Part shown: piece after piece, positions 11,611 to 20,200 of the stretch | How positions within the stretch are numbered: position 1 is the stretch's first letter | Layout of the letters: each line of letters begins with the position of its first letter | Source of the DNA: JAICMB01 sp035295125 | GTDB taxonomy: Bacteria; Acidobacteriota; Terriglobia; Bryobacterales; Bryobacteraceae | DNA length: 64,000 nt | Direction: 5' to 3' | NCBI GenBank assembly: GCA_035295125.1 | Contig: DATGJP010000003.1 | Span: 1 to 64,000 of the forward strand | Notes under the pieces: generated by a model | What the model saw: the letters and a program-made list of their open reading frames with translations, nothing else | What the model was told of the DNA's origin: nothing | Database searches by the model: none | Translations under genes and position numbers: made by a program

Positions 11611-14370
11611 ATGGACAGCGAGCGCTGGAGCCGTGTTCAGGAACTGTTCCACGAGGCCGCCGACCGGCCCGCGGCGGAACAGCATGCCTTCCTCGCTGCC
11701 GCCTGCGGCGCTGACCACGAACTCCTCGCCGAAGTCCTTGCGCTCCTCGAAGAAGACTCCCAGAACGCCTCGCTTCTCGACCGCGATCTCGCCCACTTCG
11801 CGGAGAGCGTCCTCGATTCGCCCACGTCCGCCGCGAATCAGCAGATTGGACCCTACCGGCTGCGCGAGTTGTTAGGCGAGGGCGGCATGGGCGTCGTGTA
11901 TCGCGCCGAGCGGCAGGACCTGGGCAACGACGTGGCGGTCAAGATTCTCCGCGACGCCTGGATGTCGCCGGCGCGCCGCGAGCGGTTCACTCACGAGCAG
12001 CGCACGCTGGCGCAAATGAATCATCCCTCGATCGCGCGACTCTACGATGCCGACACAATCGCGGGAGCGCCGTGGTTCGCCATGGAGTACGTGGAGGGTG
12101 TTCCGCTCACGGAGTACTGCACTCGCCATAACTGTTCCATCAGCGAGCGGCTGCAACTGTTTCGCTCCGTCTGCGAAGCGGTGCAGTATGCCCACAGCCG
12201 CGCTATCATCCATCGCGACCTGAAGCCCTCGAACATTCTCGTGAAGAGCGGCGGAGATGTCCGGTTGCTCGATTTCGGCATTGCCAAGCACCTCGACGAT
12301 CTCGATACAGCCGCCAATCGGACTATGACAGGCCTGCGCTTGATGACCCCTGCGTACGCTGCGCCCGAGCAGGTCCGCGGCGAGGACGTGGGAATCCACA
12401 CCGATGTTTATTCACTGGGCGTGGTGCTTTTTGAACTGCTGACCGGCCATCTTCCGGATTCGCAGGCGAAATTGTCTGCTTCGCCGGGCGGCATAACCAC
12501 CACCAAATCCACGGCTAGTGAAGAAGGGGGCGCAGGAAGTTTTGCGCGTGCGGTCGAAAACCCCGCATCGGAAGCCTGTGGAAGGGTGAAGCAGGCGGTT
12601 TCGCCTGCCTCTGGATCTCACGCAAAAACGCGCAGGCGAAACCGCGTGCGCCACCATAGCGACAGGCCGAATCCTGCTATCGACACCGACCTCAATGTCC
12701 TCTGCCGCACGGCTATGCACCCCGATGCGCAGCGCCGGTACGCTTCCGTTGAAGCGCTGATCCGCGACATCGATCATTATCTGAAAGATGAGCCCCTGGA
12801 AGCCCGGCCCGATGATTGGCAGTACCGGCTGGGGAAATTCGTCACCCGCAATCGAAGCGCGGTGATCGCGGCGGCCGCCGTCCTGCTCACGATCGTAGGT
12901 CTCGTAACGTTTTTCACCGTGCGGCTGGCAAAGGCGAAAAATATCGCGCTGTCTGAATCCGCACAGGCCCTGCGCGTCAAGCAGTTCATGCTGAACCTGT
13001 TCGAAGGCGGCGACAAGGAAGCCGGACCCGCCGAGAACCTGCGTGTTCTATCGCTCCTCGACCGCGGCATCCAGGAAGCGCGCTCGCTCGATTCCGAACC
13101 CGCGATCCAAGCTGAGTTGTATGGCACCCTCGGCGGACTCTATCAGAGACTTGGCAAATTCGATCAAGCCGATGCCCTGATGCAGCTCGCGCGCGATCGG
13201 CGTATCCAACTCTTCGGAGCGAAGAGTCCTGAAGCCGGCGACAGCACCGTAGCGCTGGCGCTCCTGCGCGTCGACCAGTCGAAACTGGATGAAGCGGAGC
13301 ATCTTGTTCGCGACGGCCTGGAGACCATCCGGGGAACCGCCGGTCCGTCCGACTCGCGAACATTCGAGGCCACCGTAGCTCTCGGCAAAGTGCTGCAGGC
13401 TCGCGGAGCTTACGACCAATCGATCGCCGTCCTCGACGATGCCATTAAGCGTCAAGCCTCCGAGCCTCCCCCAGCCGGGTTCGCCCACGCGCTGAACACA
13501 CTTGCGGAGTCGCACTTCTTCGCAGGCCATTACGATATCTCCGAAGCTTTAAACCGGCGTGCCCTGGCGATTCACCGCCGCGTCAATGGCGACCGGCATC
13601 CGCTGGTTGCCGACGACCTGATGAGCCTCGGCGCCATCCAGTTCCAACGCGGCAAGTACGTCGAGGCCGAACAACTCGACCGCCAGGCATTCGAAATCAA
13701 GCGCTCGTTCTATGGTGAGGATCATCCGGAGACCGCGACTACATTGACCACCTTGGGACAGGCGCTGGTATTCGAAGACCGTTACGATGACGCCGAGCAG
13801 TTACTCGAGCGCGCGCTTTCGATTCGCGAGCGTATCTATGGTCCGGTGAGCCCGCTGGTGGCGTCCACACTCAACGAGCTCGGCAATATCGCCTCTATGC
13901 GCGAACATCTGAACGATGCGGAAGCCCGCTTCCGGCGCGTGCTCGATATCTATCGCAAGATCTACGGCGATAACCATTATTTAGTTGCGCTCGCAACTTC
14001 GAACCTGGCAAGCATCTATTTCGACCGCAAAGACTATGCGACCGCCGAAACCATGTTTCGCGACGTGGTGGCGCGATTCACCAAAACGCTGTCGCCTACT
14101 CACATGAACACGGGCATCGCGGAGATCAAGCTCGGACGCGCCATTCTGCGCCAGAAGCGCTACCGTGAAGCCGAGACTCACACGCTGGCGGGATACAACA
14201 TCCTGCGCGGGCAGGCCAGCCCCTCCACAACGTTTCTTCGATCCGCTCGGAAGGATCTTGCGGCCATTTACGACGGGCTTCACGAGCCGGAAAAAGCCGA
14301 TCATTACCGCGCGGAACAGGCCGCCCAGGAAGCAGCGGCGCATGCGGCTAAGTTAGCGCACGGTTCCTGA
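11611..14370 (+). CDS. Ser/Thr protein kinase with TPR sensor domain
   Basis: 919 aa from the ATG at 11611; the frame runs upstream into the sigma gene but this start fits. A short N-terminal helical region is followed by the kinase domain with GEGGMGVVY, VAVKIL, HRDLKPSNI and LLDFG all intact, so it should be active. A transmembrane helix lies near 416-438 (SAVIAAAAVLLTIVGLVTFF), followed by a long TPR array (about residues 490-890), presumably outside the membrane. Between kinase subdomains X and XI the sequence is aberrant and partly encoded by an interspersed repeat (12560-12660). The frame then resumes with the family-typical RRYASVEALIRDIDHYL. It is co-transcribed with the ECF sigma factor and probably controls it. 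Confidence 0.93.
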   Translation: MDSERWSRVQELFHEAADRPAAEQHAFLAAACGADHELLAEVLALLEEDSQNASLLDRDLAHFAESVLDSPTSAANQQIGPYRLRELLGEGGMGVVYRAERQDLGNDVAVKILRDAWMSPARRERFTHEQRTLAQMNHPSIARLYDADTIAGAPWFAMEYVEGVPLTEYCTRHNCSISERLQLFRSVCEAVQYAHSRAIIHRDLKPSNILVKSGGDVRLLDFGIAKHLDDLDTAANRTMTGLRLMTPAYAAPEQVRGEDVGIHTDVYSLGVVLFELLTGHLPDSQAKLSASPGGITTTKSTASEEGGAGSFARAVENPASEACGRVKQAVSPASGSHAKTRRRNRVRHHSDRPNPAIDTDLNVLCRTAMHPDAQRRYASVEALIRDIDHYLKDEPLEARPDDWQYRLGKFVTRNRSAVIAAAAVLLTIVGLVTFFTVRLAKAKNIALSESAQALRVKQFMLNLFEGGDKEAGPAENLRVLSLLDRGIQEARSLDSEPAIQAELYGTLGGLYQRLGKFDQADALMQLARDRRIQLFGAKSPEAGDSTVALALLRVDQSKLDEAEHLVRDGLETIRGTAGPSDSRTFEATVALGKVLQARGAYDQSIAVLDDAIKRQASEPPPAGFAHALNTLAESHFFAGHYDISEALNRRALAIHRRVNGDRHPLVADDLMSLGAIQFQRGKYVEAEQLDRQAFEIKRSFYGEDHPETATTLTTLGQALVFEDRYDDAEQLLERALSIRERIYGPVSPLVASTLNELGNIASMREHLNDAEARFRRVLDIYRKIYGDNHYLVALATSNLASIYFDRKDYATAETMFRDVVARFTKTLSPTHMNTGIAEIKLGRAILRQKRYREAETHTLAGYNILRGQASPSTTFLRSARKDLAAIYDGLHEPEKADHYRAEQAAQEAAAHAAKLAHGS
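12560..12660 (+). repeat. Family A palindromic element inside the kinase gene
   Basis: CCCGCATCGGAAGCC, then GTGGAAGGGTGAAGCAGGC, then GGTTTCGCCTGCC and later GGCGAAACCGCGTGCGCC match the family A copies at 25020-25150 and 47820-47948 in order and spacing. The copy is read in frame and encodes a basic, low-complexity loop between kinase subdomains X and XI. No stop codon is introduced. Confidence 0.85.
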
Positions 14371-14489
14371 AACAGGATCTTCACCTGCCGTTTTATCCAC
14401 AAACTTTCCAAAACCGCCCGCCTGCAGATGATTGATTCTAAGGCAAATAGAAGTAGAGGAAATCGAATCGTAACGCGATTTTAACCATT

Positions 14490-15130
14490 GACGAAAAGAG
14501 CGTTTAGAGCCATCATGGACATGGTTCCAAGAGGTTCTGAGAGCAGTAAGCCCGGCGGATGGTAGCGGGCCCGGAACGATGATCTGTCAGTGATAGGGTT
14601 AGTCAAATAATTCGAACTGGCGGGGAGCGAAGGGAAATCGGGCCGTTCGCAAGGGTAAGCGGATTCGAGTTTAGCCGTTCGTAGAGCACTATGAGCCGGA
14701 AGGACCAAAAGTCCTGAAGGGGAGTGAAAGTGGACGGACACTCGGGCGTTTCGGATCTGGAATCAGGTAACGGGTTTCGGGCGTTGAGCCTCCCCGGACG
14801 CGGCAGAGCAAACTGCAGCGAACCGAGGAGGGGAGTTCGGAGCCGAACGGACCTGAGAACAAGTTCGGAAATGCGCTGAAGGGATAGGCCGGGAGCGACG
14901 ATCCCGCTGCGGTGGCTTTCGAAAGAGAGCAGTCGATGCGGGGGAGTGAAAGGCTGTTTCGAGGCGCAAGCTTCTAGCGAAGAGATCAGCGGGTGAGCCC
15001 CGGAGCACCGATCCGTGCAGGCCAAAAGCCAGTGCGGGGAGCAAAGGGACAAGGCGCCACGACTCTATCGCAAGCCAGGTTCAGGCCGTGCATGCCGGTC
15101 GGTGAACAGATTGCTGGAGGGGTCACTTGG
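14490..15130 (+). ncRNA. Candidate large structured RNA
   Basis: This stretch has no convincing ORF on either strand; the open minus frames look like low-complexity shadows. The plus strand is purine-rich and carries a motif like GGGGAGYRAARG at 14622, 14719, 14830 (degenerate), 14941 and 15037, spaced about 96-111 nt. Two of these directly follow CAAAA-loop hairpins (GGACCAAAAGTCC at 14702-14714 and GGCCAAAAGCC at 15020-15030); a third follows CTTTCGAAAG. A perfect DnaA-box 9-mer lies upstream at 14393-14401, and a T-rich run at 15134-15144 could mark the 3' end. I cannot assign it to a named RNA class. The remainder of 14371-14489 holds nothing else recognisable. Confidence 0.45.
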
Positions 15131-15154
15131 AACCATTTTTGTTTTCCGTTCCCC

Positions 15155-15529
15155 CTATTGCTGCTGCCCTTCCTGGGCCCGCCGCTTCCTCCACGAGAAC
15201 CTTTCCTTACACGACCTGAAACTCGCAAAATTGCAGCGGCAGAATTCACAGCGGTAGGGAGTCGCGCCAAACTTCAGCAGCATCAGCGTTTGTAGCGGAG
15301 GGTTGTAATACTGCCTCGACCAAGTGCTCAACTCCGTTCGGAGGCACTTGGGACATCGCGCGTACTTCCACAGCTTCAAATCCCACATCGACGATGAGAA
15401 GCGATGCCCGCACTCCCGGCAACGGAACTGAAAAACGCCGAAGATGCTCTTGAAGCGTTCCGACACTCCACGCTCCCGCGAACTGCGAATATTGCGCGCG
15501 CCGCATTCCGGGCAAGCACCGAACGCCAT
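15155..15529 (-). CDS. Small multi-zinc-ribbon protein
   Basis: 124 aa with four CxxC pairs: CPECG at 8-12, CRECG near 37, CPKC near 60 and CEFC near 95. That arrangement would make two zinc ribbons. The C-terminus is very basic (KRRAQ). A nucleic-acid-binding or structural role is plausible, but no named family was recognised. It points toward the candidate RNA and ends 24 bases from it. The regular cysteine spacing argues strongly that the frame is real. Confidence 0.7.
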   Translation of the reverse strand: MAFGACPECGARNIRSSRERGVSERFKSIFGVFQFRCRECGHRFSSSMWDLKLWKYARCPKCLRTELSTWSRQYYNPPLQTLMLLKFGATPYRCEFCRCNFASFRSCKERFSWRKRRAQEGQQQ

Positions 15530-15572
15530 CTTAGATAGCGCCGCCTTCAGGCCGATAGCACTGGGATTTTGG

Positions 15573-15770
15573 AGTATTACACCGCTTCAGATTCTTCGCG
15601 CCTCGCGAGTATTCTGACATTGCGGAAGCAAGGCCAGCCGAAACCGCCCGCGCCACCTTTCGATTGCGGCGAGGAAGCTTGTTGGGGCTGGCAGCGCAAC
15701 CTTCGAAGCGCCGCGAAACCCACATCCGGCATGCGCATGCGAAACCGCCAGCGCGTTCCGGGTGGAGTCC
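15573..15770. repeat. Degenerate family A element
   Basis: GTATTACACCGCTTCAGATTC followed by TCGCGAGTATTCTGACATTG resembles 21791-21835 and, inverted, 55210-55246. CCGAAACCGCCCGCGCCACC and a second GCGAAACCGCC follow. It fills the 311-bp gap between the zinc-ribbon gene and the aminotransferase. The plus-strand ORFs there are repeat-derived and are not called as genes. Confidence 0.6.
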
Positions 15771-15840
15771 GACCCCCGGCGGGACCCCCTGCTTCACCGT
15801 TTCACAGTCTGCCCCAGCGCGACTAAGCAACATTGGGCCT

Positions 15841-16725
15841 TTAGGCGGTAGGAAGGCCGGTAGACACCGGTTCGCTCGAATGATTCCGCACGTATTCGTC
15901 TCGATAATGCCGAAGCGCTTTCTCCAACGGCTCCAGCAGCTTGCTTTCATGCCTGATCCGCAACCCCTCGATAAAACTGACCGGCAACAGGTCGCGCGTA
16001 GTCGAAGTAATCACCACCGAATCCGCTTGTTCCAGGTCCGCCGGCATTATCGTGCGCTCCGTGATGGAAACGCCCGGAATGGAAATCGACTCCAGCAGCA
16101 ACTCGCGGGTGACCCCCGGCAAACATCCCGACGACAACGGTGGTGTAGTCACCTGGCTGCCCTCAATCGCGAAGATGTTCGCCGACGTGCATTCGCACAC
16201 TTCGCCCCGCTCGTTCAGGAGCAGGTATTCATCGAATCCGCGCTGATGTGCTTCCTCGTACCAAGTCAGATTATGCGCCCAGGAAAGAATCTTGGCTCCG
16301 GCAAATTCGTTCTGCGCGTACCGGGCAAATGGTTTTATGCCCAGCCGGACACTGTCGCCCCAATCGGCGAGATTGGTCGTGAAGGCGACGATGTCGTAAT
16401 CGCGTTCGATCCCGGGGCCTTCGAAGGGTCCACCGTGGTTGCGCACCACTACCACTCGTAAAGTCGCGTTTAGAGCCTTATTCGACTGGATCAGTTGTTG
16501 GAGCCGCCCTTCCAGTTCGTCTCTCTCGGATGGAAACGGCACATGCATGCGCTCCGCATCCCTTTTCATGCGCGCCCAATGCCGCTCGAAAGCAAACATC
16601 ACGCCATCGGCAACACGTATGGTGCTGAAGACTCCCCAGCCGTTCAGCAGACCGGTTTGCCCGGGTGAGGCGTCGCGTACATGAGTGTCGTGCACATCGT
16701 CATTGTGCAGAAGGAACCGATGCAT
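15841..16725 (-). CDS. Class IV (PLP-dependent) aminotransferase or aminodeoxychorismate lyase
   Basis: 294 aa of fold-type IV PLP enzyme. The catalytic lysine is in FAGAKILSWAHNLTWYEEAH (about 144). The EYLLLNERGEVCECTSANIF segment supplies the conserved glutamate and PLP-phosphate contacts, and GCLPGVTRELLL completes the signature. Family members are branched-chain aminotransferase (ilvE), D-amino-acid aminotransferase (dat) and ADC lyase (pabC). Sequence inspection cannot choose between them, so no symbol is given. It diverges from the FAD oxidoreductase with only 47 bp between the starts, so the two promoters must overlap. Confidence 0.9.
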   Translation of the reverse strand: MHRFLLHNDDVHDTHVRDASPGQTGLLNGWGVFSTIRVADGVMFAFERHWARMKRDAERMHVPFPSERDELEGRLQQLIQSNKALNATLRVVVVRNHGGPFEGPGIERDYDIVAFTTNLADWGDSVRLGIKPFARYAQNEFAGAKILSWAHNLTWYEEAHQRGFDEYLLLNERGEVCECTSANIFAIEGSQVTTPPLSSGCLPGVTRELLLESISIPGVSITERTIMPADLEQADSVVITSTTRDLLPVSFIEGLRIRHESKLLEPLEKALRHYRDEYVRNHSSEPVSTGLPTA

Positions 16726-16772
16726 AGATCAATGTTAACCCGAACGATTTTCAGACCTGCTCTACTAGGACC

Positions 16773-17729
16773 ATGGTGACGGTAATTGGCGGTGGAGTCA
16801 TCGGCCTTTCCATCGCATGGAGGCTATCTCAGAAGGGAGTTCGTGTGGTGGTGGAGGACGCCGGAAATCTCGGCGGCGAGGCGAGTTCCGCGGGCGCCGG
16901 CATGCTGCACCCGAGCGGTGAGTTTACCAGCCCGTCGATCTGGACCGAGCTCGGCTCGGCAAGCTACGCCATGTATCCCGCCTTCATTTCCGAGTTGGCC
17001 GCCGACACAGGCATCGCAATTGATTACCAGGTCTGTGGAGCAATTGAGTACGGACCATCCGGCGAAGAACATCTCAGTTCCGACGCCGCCTATGTGGATC
17101 CTGGCGACCTGAACAAGGCGCTCCGAGCTGCATGCCTGGCGCGAGGCGTCGAGATTCGCAAAGGTCGTCTCACACTCGAAGTAGATGCCGGGTCTGCAGA
17201 CGCCCTGGTGATTGCCGCCGGAGCCTGGTCGGGCCGCATTGCAGTTACGACCCACGGACGACGGCTGACGCTGCCCGCGGCGCTTCCGGTGAAAGGCCAC
17301 CTGGTCGGGTACAACATGCCCCCGGGTTCGCTGGGCCGCATCCGCCGCCGCGGCCACACCTACGTTCTGCAACGTGCCTCGGGTTTCACCGTCGCAGGCT
17401 CCAACGAGGAGCGAATCGGCTTCGACAGCAGCGTCAACCGCGACACCTGCGATCACATCCACGCCGAAGCCGCGCAGCTCTGGCCCGAGTTGGCATCGCG
17501 AGCCCCCGACAAATGCTGGATCGGATTCCGGCCCGCCACGGAAGACCTGCTTCCACAGATCGGCCGCGTCGATGACACTAACGTCTGGCTGGCCTATGGC
17601 CACTACCGAAATGGGTTCCTGCTGGCACCCGTGACAGCGGATCGCATTTCGAAGAGCATCGAATCTGCCGCTAGCCGGACAAAAATAGGCAGTGGATCGA
17701 TCTCTATGTCCAATTCGGAAAAGGATTGA
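16773..17729 (+). CDS. FAD-dependent amine oxidase, ThiO/DAO-like
   Basis: 318 aa. The Rossmann FAD motif is VIGGGVIGLSIAWRL (4-18), then GGEASSAGAGMLHP, the glycine-oxidase-like stretch that contacts the flavin. The C-terminal GFRPATEDLLPQIGRV and YGHYRNGFLLAP are typical of ThiO-type glycine oxidases and D-amino-acid oxidases. ThiO makes dehydroglycine for thiazole synthesis, but no thiG or thiS lies nearby, so the substrate is open; glycine or another small amine is likely. The final 26 bases overlap the convergent HipA-like gene. Confidence 0.88.
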   Translation: MVTVIGGGVIGLSIAWRLSQKGVRVVVEDAGNLGGEASSAGAGMLHPSGEFTSPSIWTELGSASYAMYPAFISELAADTGIAIDYQVCGAIEYGPSGEEHLSSDAAYVDPGDLNKALRAACLARGVEIRKGRLTLEVDAGSADALVIAAGAWSGRIAVTTHGRRLTLPAALPVKGHLVGYNMPPGSLGRIRRRGHTYVLQRASGFTVAGSNEERIGFDSSVNRDTCDHIHAEAAQLWPELASRAPDKCWIGFRPATEDLLPQIGRVDDTNVWLAYGHYRNGFLLAPVTADRISKSIESAASRTKIGSGSISMSNSEKD

Positions 17730-18537
17730 TTCTGCCGCGAATGCTGTCCTGAATGAGCTCCCGTACCCGCTTGCGCCGTGCCATCAGCCGCGTCAGCAGC
17801 CTTTCCAACTCCGATTCATCCCCATCCAGCCACTGCGGCGGGATCTGCTTCACCGCGTCGTCCACTACTTCCTCCGGAAAGTGCTCCACACGATCGAGCC
17901 ACGGTTGGAAATCGTCAAACGATCTGACCTTCTGATAAACCACGGGCCGGAAATAGAGTCCCTGCAACGGCGAGTCTGCGAAGGTCCAATGTGGGCCGTC
18001 GAAAACGTAACCGTGATCCATCATGGCGGTCACGAATCCCGTTCGCGTGAGATACTCGTCCCCGCCGGGCGCGCATTGCCTTAGCCGGGCACGATGAAAG
18101 ATCGACTGTCGCGAGTCGGCGTTTCCGGCCCATTTGTCGAATACCAGGACACCCAGGAAATCGGCAAGATTCACCACTTTGTCGAGCAGCAGGTCGGGAA
18201 TGAAGTCATACACAGCCACCCGCGCCGGGTCACCCGGAAAGGCCGATCCGAAGTGCCATCCCGGCTCAATCGGCACTCGCCGCGATCCCAGTTGAATGTA
18301 AATATCCGGGTTCGCCTCCAGAAACGAACCACTCAGATTCACGATCGCGTTCTTCGGGGTGGCAATCTGCAAGAAGCGTAGAAACACCCCAGCAATCCAC
18401 TCATTTACGAGTATGCGGCGGTGCTGGGGATTGTTGCGGAATTTGACAACATAGAAGCCGCCGTCCTCGCATTCAAGCAAGTGTGCCTGCGCGCCACCCC
18501 GTAATTTTCGAATCAGACGGACGGCGTTGACGGGCAT
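17704..18537 (-). CDS. HipA-like kinase-fold protein
   Basis: 277 aa. Motifs fit the short HipA-related family: GGFYVVKFRNNPQHRRILVNEWIA (ATP-lysine region), FLGVLVFDKWAGNADSRQSIF (catalytic D and N), and MMDHGYVFDGPHW. These match single-domain HipA-like kinases rather than the two-domain toxin HipA, and no HipB-type antitoxin is adjacent. It probably phosphorylates an unknown substrate in the cytoplasm. It overlaps convergently with the 3' end of the oxidoreductase by 26 bases. Confidence 0.75.
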   Translation of the reverse strand: MPVNAVRLIRKLRGGAQAHLLECEDGGFYVVKFRNNPQHRRILVNEWIAGVFLRFLQIATPKNAIVNLSGSFLEANPDIYIQLGSRRVPIEPGWHFGSAFPGDPARVAVYDFIPDLLLDKVVNLADFLGVLVFDKWAGNADSRQSIFHRARLRQCAPGGDEYLTRTGFVTAMMDHGYVFDGPHWTFADSPLQGLYFRPVVYQKVRSFDDFQPWLDRVEHFPEEVVDDAVKQIPPQWLDGDESELERLLTRLMARRKRVRELIQDSIRGRINPFPNWT

Positions 18538-18595
18538 GGCTTCGGCATAGTCTTAGCTTGTCACCCTGCCAAAAAGGTTACCCTAGAAGTTTACT

Positions 18596-18808
18596 ATGGC
18601 CGACGAGAAACCGAGCGAGAACCACGGGGCCCACTGCAAAGATGAGGTTGCATTGGAGATGATGAAGTTCATTGCCGTGACAACGGGATACGGCAAAGGC
18701 ACCGGAACAGCGGGCTTCACTGGCAAAGCCACAAAGACACCCGAAGAATACGCCGAGTCCCTGCTGCAACTGTTCGAACGTTGCCGCGCGGCGGTAGGCA
18801 AGCAGTAG
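18596..18808 (+). CDS. Small hypothetical protein
   Basis: 70 aa, soluble. It has a glycine-rich turn (TTGYGKGTGTAGFTGKATK) followed by a charged helix (TPEEYAESLLQLFERCRAAVG). Composition and codon use are normal for the window and the frame lies in a free interval between two minus-strand genes. The ribosome site is weak. No family recognised. Confidence 0.55.
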   Translation: MADEKPSENHGAHCKDEVALEMMKFIAVTTGYGKGTGTAGFTGKATKTPEEYAESLLQLFERCRAAVGKQ

Positions 18809-18813
18809 CCGCT

Positions 18814-20196
18814 TTATTTATCGGGATGTGACCCGAAGATCTTCCCGAGCGCTCGCCGGAAGCCACCGTGCGGCTTGGTGGTTTTCGATGGTTCCGCTTG
18901 CGTTTTGGTTTCCGCCGGTGTCTCAGGCGCCGCCTTAGGCGTCGGGTCGGCCGCTGCCGGCACATTCTCCTTAACACCCGTAGCGTCCGGATTATACGGA
19001 GGAGCCGGGGGCGGGGTATCTGCGGCTTTTGTCGCCGGAGTTGATGCCGGTGGATTGGAACTGCCATCCCCCAACCCGAGAATTACCGGCTCCGGCTGCG
19101 GTCCCACTGCGGGCTTGGGCTTTCGGTGCGGCACGGGCACCGGCGCCACCGGATCAGGCTGCTCCTGGGTAGCCGTGGATGGCGCCACCAAAGGAGGCGC
19201 CGGCGGCAAAACGATATGCGGCGTGATTAACGGAGCCGCTGTTGTCTTTTGCATCGCTGCAGGCTGGCTCAAGCCCACCTTTAAATAAGCGAGTTCACTC
19301 ACCACCGCTGCCGCCGACAAGCCAATCACGGCGTAAGCGACCAATTGCCAGCGCGGAATGGTTGCGCGCGGCGCCGGCTCGATGATCACGGCGGCAAGTG
19401 CCTCCCGAAACTCGTCCGCCGTTTGGAAGCGGTCGGCCGGATCCTTCGCAAGCGCCTTCAGGATCGCGTCGTTGAGCGACTGGGGAATGCAGGGATTGAT
19501 TTCGCGCGGCGCATCCGGCGTTTCACTGGTCTGTGCCTGCATCAACGCAAACGCCGAATCCAACGGGAAGACCTTGCGGCCGGTAGCGATCTCATACAAA
19601 ACAGCGCCCGTCGAGTAAATGTCCGAACGCGGGTCGGGATCCGCCGTCCCCCGTACCTGTTCGGGCGAAATGTAGTGCAGCGAGCCGGCAAACGCGCCGG
19701 TATTTGTGACGCGCACGTCGCCCGGCGCTCGCGCCAATCCGAAATCGGTCAATTTAATGACGCCGCCGGGTGTCACGATGATGTTCGCGGGCGATACATC
19801 GCGATGCACCACACCCTGTGTATGGGAGTAGGCCAGCGCAGCCAACACTTGCGAAACATAAAACAGCCCGGTTTCCAGCGGCACAGGCTCATGCGCCACT
19901 TTCCGTTCGAGCGATTGCCCAGAAACCAGCTCCATGACCAGCAGCAGCTCGTTATCCAGCCAGAATGCATTGTGCACGGCAGCAATATTGGGATGGCTGA
20001 GCCGTGCCTGAAGCTGTATCTCGCGCATGAAACGCTGCGCCTGCTCCCAGGATGTGATGGGATTGGCGAGCGTCTTCATGGCCTCGATTCGCTTGGTGAT
20101 GTTGTGCTCGATCTTGTAGACGAGCCCCGTCGCGCCTCCGCCCACGACGGAAACGATCGTGTAATCGCCGACGACTTGTCCGGCATGAAAACTCAT
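18814..20196 (-). CDS. Ser/Thr protein kinase (PknB-like), catalytically complete
   Basis: 460 aa. The kinase domain covers about 10-270: VVGGGATGLVYKI glycine loop, K41 in IEAMKTL, HRDVSPANII with the metal-binding Asn, TDFGLAR, and GSLHYISPEQVRG. All residues needed for catalysis are present; the usual HRDxK lysine is serine, which some bacterial kinases tolerate. A transmembrane helix (around 300) is followed by a Pro/Ala-rich tail with no recognised sensor fold. The gene starts 4 bases after the stop of the upstream pseudokinase gene. The two kinase domains are close paralogs, so this looks like a tandem duplication with one partner inactivated. Confidence 0.92.
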   Translation of the reverse strand: MSFHAGQVVGDYTIVSVVGGGATGLVYKIEHNITKRIEAMKTLANPITSWEQAQRFMREIQLQARLSHPNIAAVHNAFWLDNELLLVMELVSGQSLERKVAHEPVPLETGLFYVSQVLAALAYSHTQGVVHRDVSPANIIVTPGGVIKLTDFGLARAPGDVRVTNTGAFAGSLHYISPEQVRGTADPDPRSDIYSTGAVLYEIATGRKVFPLDSAFALMQAQTSETPDAPREINPCIPQSLNDAILKALAKDPADRFQTADEFREALAAVIIEPAPRATIPRWQLVAYAVIGLSAAAVVSELAYLKVGLSQPAAMQKTTAAPLITPHIVLPPAPPLVAPSTATQEQPDPVAPVPVPHRKPKPAVGPQPEPVILGLGDGSSNPPASTPATKAADTPPPAPPYNPDATGVKENVPAAADPTPKAAPETPAETKTQAEPSKTTKPHGGFRRALGKIFGSHPDK

Positions 20197-20200
20197 CGGA

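Noticed and set aside
14481..15052. Minus-strand ORFs of 86-149 aa in the candidate RNA region
   Set aside because: Ser/Pro/Leu/Arg-rich with overlapping frames all open at once, as expected from a purine-rich plus strand; no domain or ribosome site.
15569..16461. Plus-strand ORFs over the repeat and antisense to the aminotransferase
   Set aside because: They derive from the family A repeat and from the shadow of a clear PLP enzyme.
17704..18537. HipBA toxin-antitoxin locus
   Set aside because: The protein is single-domain and shorter than HipA, and no HipB-like helix-turn-helix gene is adjacent.
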